Below, piece after piece: positions 49,040 through 64,000 of a stretch of DNA of 64,000 bases. Source of the DNA: Elephas maximus indicus (lineage: Eukaryota > Chordata > Mammalia > Proboscidea > Elephantidae); NCBI RefSeq assembly GCF_024166365.1, contig NC_064820.1, positions 84,644,001 to 84,708,000 of the forward strand, given 5' to 3'. Within the stretch, counting starts at the first letter, position 1. Every line of letters starts with the position of its first letter. A program made the position numbers and the translations under genes. A model generated the notes under the pieces. That model saw only the letters and a list, made by a program, of their open reading frames with translations. It made no database searches and was not told the origin of the DNA.

Positions 49040-49330
49040 TTATGTATAGGTAGCAAAGAGGTGGGTACTTGGAAATAAGGCCAGATAAAGAGCAGATAGC
49101 TAAGAATTTTTAACTTTTTTTTCCCCTGTAAGTATGAAGAATTTACTGAGGCTTTTGAACAGGATAGTAGCATGATGGAAATTTTTAGTAAAGCTGGACT
49201 GGAAAGATAGTCAGGATGGGCTGAAGGTGCAGGTGGGTAGGAGGTAAACGTGACCATGTAGGAAGCTACTGGCAATAATCCAGGGATGAAGTGATAAATA
49301 GCTAAGTTAGAGTGGTGATGGTGGTAACAG
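49040..49330 (-). mobile_element. L2-like fragment
   Basis: Diverged antisense L2 traces (GAAGCTACTGGCAATAATCC, then a GTGGTGATGGTGGTAACAGA block). Ends before the exon 2 acceptor. Confidence 0.4.
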
Positions 49331-49576
49331 AGAGAGGGTAGATGCAAGTGCCATTCTGAAGGTCCTGGTGACTAGCGAGTACACCTGAGTGAGTGGGTGA
49401 GCCACAGGGAGACCATACTGCAACCTTGATAAGGAAAGGTGGTGAATTGAGCTTTAGCTTCTTTGAGTTCTTGGGGTATCGATTCATTCCTGCCTGGGGT
49501 GTGTGATTGTATTTGGTATCTTGGCATCAATTCTTTATTTTTTGATTTGGATAGCAATTTGGTCTCTATATTTTAA

Positions 49577-60493
<10,917 letters not shown>

Positions 60494-60639
60494 TAAAGCA
60501 TTTAAATAATTAATAATATGTATAGATTAAATTTGCTTTCACATGTTCTCAATTTTTAAAATGACCAATATTTGATACATTCATCTGTAGGCAGAATAGT
60601 TAGCCTGCAACCAAACTGAGAATATTTCCCCAGGCATCT

Positions 60640-60722
60640 AGTTCATATTAGTTTGACATTTATTGGGTGTACATTATGTGTCAGGCATTTTTCTAGGTCC
60701 TGGAATACCAAGATAAATAACA
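60640..60722 (-). mobile_element. L2-like 3' end fragment
   Basis: TTTGACATTTATTGGGTGTA then TGTGTCAGGCATTTTTCTAG resembles the antisense L2 end. Short and diverged. Confidence 0.45.
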
Positions 60723-62360
60723 CACGCTTATTGCTCAGCATTTCCTAAGTTGAAAGAACTGAAGAAAAAATTCAAGCCTTGAGTTGCATTATTGAAGGAT
60801 TCTATGGGCAAAAAATTGAATGATGCAGGAAGCATCAAAAGAAGAAAGAAGTAATACACAGTCACTGTACCAAAAAGAATTGGTCAACGTACAACCATTT
60901 CAGGAATTTGATACTGAAGGAAGGAGTTCAAGCTGCACTGAAGGCATTGATGAAAACCAAGGCTTGAGGAAATGACAGAATACCAATTGAGATGTATCAA
61001 CAAACAGTTGCAATGCTGGAAGCACTCACTGGTCTATGCCAAGAAGACATCTACGTGGCCAAATGACTGGAAGAGAACCATATACATGCCTATTCCAAAG
61101 AAAGGTGATCCAACAGAATTCAGAAATTATCAAACAATATCATTAATATCACATGCAAGTAAAATTTTGCTGAAGATCATTAAAAAATGGTTGCAGCAGT
61201 ACATTGACAGGGAACTGCCAGAAGTTCAAGCTGGTTTCAGAAGAGGACATGGAACATCATTGCTGATGTCAGATAGATCTTGGCTTAAAGAGAATACCAG
61301 AAGGATGGTTACTTGTGTTTTATTGACTATGCAAAGGCATTTGACTGCATGGAACATAACAAATTATGGATAACATTGTGAAGAATGGGAATTACAAAAT
61401 GCTTAATTGTGTTAATGAGGAACCCATACAAAGACCAAGAGGCACTTGTTCAAACAGAACAAGGGGATACTGATTGGTTTAAAGTCAGGAAAGGTGTGTG
61501 TCAGGGTTGTATCCTTTCACCATACTTATTCAATCTGTATGCTGAGCAAATAATCCTAGAAGCTGGACTCTATGAAGAAGAGCATGGCATCAGGATTGGA
61601 GGAAGACTCATTACCAACCGGTGTTATGCAGATTACACAACCTTTCATGCTGAAAGTGAAGCACTTACTGATGAAGATCAAAGACCACAACGTTCAGTAT
61701 AGATTATACCTCAACATAAAGAAGACAGAAATTCTCACAAATGGACCAATAAGCAACATCATGATAAATGGAGAAAAGATTGAAGTTGTCAAGAATTTCA
61801 TTTTACTTGGGTCCACAATCAACACCCATGGAAGCAGCTGTCAGGAAATCAAACAACATATTGTATTGGACAAATCTGTTGCAAAAGACCTTTCTAAAGT
61901 ATTAAAAAGCAAAGATGTCAGTGAGAACTAAGGTATTTTCGGTTGCCTCATGTGCATGTGAAAGCTGTACAATGAATAAGGAAGACTGAAGAATAATCAA
62001 TGTCCCTGAATTATTGTGTTGGCAAAGAATATTGAATATACCATGGACTACCAGAAGAACCAACAAATCTGTCTTGGAAGAAGTATAGCCATAATGTTCC
62101 TTGGAAGCGAGGATGGCGAGACTTCATCTCATGTTCTTTGGACACGTTATCAGGAGGGACTAGTCCATGGAAAAGAACATCATACATGGTAAAGCAGAGA
62201 GTCAGCGAAAAAGAGGAAGACCCTCAATGAGATGGACTGACACAGTGGCTGCCACAGTGAGTTCAAACATAGTAATGATTGTGAGGATGGCACAGGACAG
62301 GGTAGTGTTTTGTCATAGGATGGCTATGAGTTGGAACCAACTCAATGACACCTAACAACA
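60723..62360 (+). mobile_element. RTE LINE with damaged RT
   Basis: Sense copy. RT blocks in order: KRTIYMPIPKKGDPTEFRNY, ISLISHASKILLKIIK, AGFRRGHGT, then YAKAFDCMEHNKLW in another frame, VCQGCILSPYLFNLYAEQII, and the catalytic region reading CYADYTT (YADD changed to YADY). C-terminal GRPSMRWTDTVAATVSS, then the tail at CAATGACACCTAACAAC. Several frameshifts. Confidence 0.92.
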
Positions 62361-62509
62361 TTTTCTTTGAAGGGCTTATCATCTTATGGCAAAAAGTCCT
62401 TAACATAATCAGAAATGCCAAATAATTTTAAGTAAGAAATATATAATTTTGAGCGTAAAACACGTTTTCTATTATCCACAATGTCATCCTTTAAAAATAC
62501 GTATTTATC

Positions 62510-63100
62510 CTGGACCAAAAAAGCAGGAGAGTCAGGAATAAGAGAAGGATGTGAAATGTGTGGCTAATTGCCTCCATGTACAATGAACAACTGCCTCCTT
62601 TGCCATGGTGCCCAGCTACCATTACGGAACATTTTGATCAAAGATTCTATAGAGGAAGTCTGATCAAAAGAGGGAAAATGCAGAACACAATTTAAATTTC
62701 GCATGTACTTTAGGCTTTCTGGAGCCATGGAGGCTGGATGAACCCCTGAAACAATTGCCCTGAGATAACCTTTAAACCAAAAATATTCATCCCTTGAAAT
62801 TTTCTTAAAGCCAAATAATAGTTTAGCTTAAGTAGTAAAGAATGTCTACTTGAGCATTGTGCTTTTTCAAAATCTATGTATATGGGATTAAATCAACAAC
62901 AGCAACTCGAAAGATTGGATAGGAAATTTAGGGGATAGTGAGTTTATGTTAATGGGAGAGGAACAACTCAGAAAAGGAGTACGAGAGGGGTTGTACAACT
63001 CAAAGAATTTAATCAATGTCACTGAATTGTACATGTAGAAACTGTTGAAATTGATGTATGTTTTGCTGTATGTGTTCTCAATAATAACAAAATAAATAAG
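62510..63100 (+). mobile_element. Old-type L1 3' UTR insertion with target duplication
   Basis: It holds TGGTGCCCAGCTACCATTAC, GGAGCCATGGAGGCTGGATG and AACAGCAACTCGAAAGATTG, ending in CAAAATAAATAAG. The end matches the insertion at 19149-19474. Target duplication TTAAAAATACGTATTTAT at 62491-62508 and a near copy at about 63103-63120. Confidence 0.85.
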
Positions 63101-63483
63101 ATTAAAAAATACATATTTATTTTACACTGAGCAATTTTAGTGCAAGTTTTATATAAGTACTCAAGAGAGTAAGACACCTTAATTTTCTGTTTTCTTCATA
63201 TTTCCTTTTTACTTATAAAATTTATGTTAGAAATGGAAAACCTTTATGTTCTTTCTGACTGTGTTTATAGGACCCCAAAGTTCCAGATAAAAACTTAATT
63301 ACAACAGATACCCACGCGTATGTGATTAGAAATATTCTACTTCCCCAGAGTTGCTATCAGAAATCAAGCAATTAGTGCCTGAGACTCCCATCTATCAGTA
63401 GCCTTCTAACTGGTTTCCCCACTCTTGCCTCTAATCCATTCTCCATATACCAACTGGAATGATCTTAAAATTCAAATAATAAC

Positions 63484-63690
63484 AAGAATTGAGCACTTAC
63501 CATGTGCTAGGCCTGTGTTCTTTATGTACAGGATATCTTTTAATCCTCACAATAACTCCATAATTGTTATCAGTTTGCTGATAATGAAATGGGCTAATAT
63601 ATTTGCCCAGACAGAACTGGGATTGGCACCCAGGGCTATCTGACACCAGAGCCCATGCTCTTGACTGTGTATCCATATTGCTCAGCTTTG
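63484..63690 (-). mobile_element. MIR SINE
   Basis: Antisense MIR: TGAGCACTTACCATGTGCTA, TTTTAATCCTCACAATAACT, then CAGAACTGGGATTGGCACCC. Confidence 0.8.
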
Positions 63691-63790
63691 TTGTTAGGTG
63701 CCATCAAGTTTATTTTGATGCATAAGGACCCCATGTGACAGAGTAGAACTGTCTCATAGAGTTTTCTTGGCTGTAGTTTTAACAGCTGCC
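63691..63790 (-). mobile_element. AfroSINE 3' half
   Basis: Antisense. Starts TGTTGTTAGGTGCCATCAAG (RTE-type tail) and stops after the CTTGGCTGTAGTTTT central block. Confidence 0.8.
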
Positions 63791-63794
63791 TCAT

Positions 63795-64000
63795 GGAAGA
63801 AGGATGTGGCAGCCTGCCCCTGTGAAGATTATCCGTTGCTGTAAGGTGGATTCCTACTCATAGTGACCCTGTAGGACAGAGTAGAACTGCCCCATAAGCT
63901 TCCAAGGAGTGGCTGGTGGATTCAAACTGCCGACCTTTTGCTTAGCAGTGGAATTCTTAACCACTGAGCCACCAGGACTCCATGGAAACCCTATGAGGCA
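63795..64000 (+). mobile_element. Sense AfroSINE piece, split by another SINE, cut by window edge
   Basis: GAAGAAGGATGTGGCAGCCT and CCCTGTGAAGATTA at 63795-63828 are the sense central block of the long subtype. The sequence resumes at about 63981 with CATGGAAACCCTATGAGGCA, which is the next part of the same subtype, and leaves the window. Confidence 0.75.
63829..63980 (-). mobile_element. AfroSINE inside the sense AfroSINE
   Basis: Antisense copy from CCGTTGCTGTAAGGTGGATT to CCACCAGGACTC, inserted within the sense long-subtype copy. Confidence 0.9.

Noticed and set aside
63271..63374. Possible exon 3 after TTTATAG, open for about 34 codons
   Set aside because: It has an acceptor-like edge, but the product does not resemble the coiled coil expected after the half B-box, it ends in a stop, and there is no donor in phase.

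Overview
This is mammalian nuclear DNA, almost certainly from an afrotherian and most likely an elephant or close relative. The window carries over twenty copies of the tRNA-derived AfroSINE, a family restricted to Afrotheria. It also has several copies of an RTE (BovB-like) LINE, plus L1 elements of more than one age. The species call rests on repeat content and family knowledge, not on a database search.

The only host gene I can support is CMYA5 (myospryn, cardiomyopathy-associated protein 5), on the + strand. Exon 1 (coding 1840-1985) sits in a GC-rich, CpG-dense promoter. A 47.6 kb intron follows. Exon 2 (49627-60481) is a single giant coding exon of 10,855 bases. Together the two exons encode residues 1-3667 with no frameshift or internal stop. 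The codon split across the junction (AG|A) restores the expected reading. The last exons, which encode the coiled coil, fibronectin type III and SPRY modules, lie beyond the right edge. Intron 2 starts at 60482.

Layout: 1-1500, upstream flank with an RTE fragment and an AfroSINE. 1503-2035, promoter and exon 1. 2036-14660, intron 1 with scattered AfroSINEs, MIR, L2 and two old DNA transposons. 14668-19795, an L1 interrupted by an antisense RTE that itself holds three further insertions. 19796-23690, repeat-poor intron. 23690-38945, about 15 kb of nested LINEs: an old L1M and hAT transposon, a full-length-type L1, a second L1, two RTEs, three AfroSINEs and a separate L1 3' end. 38946-49626, mixed repeats. 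49627-60481, the giant exon, with no mobile element in it. 60482-64000, intron 2 with RTE, L1 3' end, MIR and inverted AfroSINEs.

The most notable host feature is a tandem array inside exon 2: four 303-base units (101 residues each), each built from two related halves of 48 and 53 residues. It looks like a recent, in-frame, higher-order-repeat expansion in a muscle scaffold protein. The remaining findings are mainly insertion chronology, an insertion cluster at one L1 site, a nearly readable RTE reverse transcriptase, and conserved short islands in the otherwise low-complexity CMYA5 protein.
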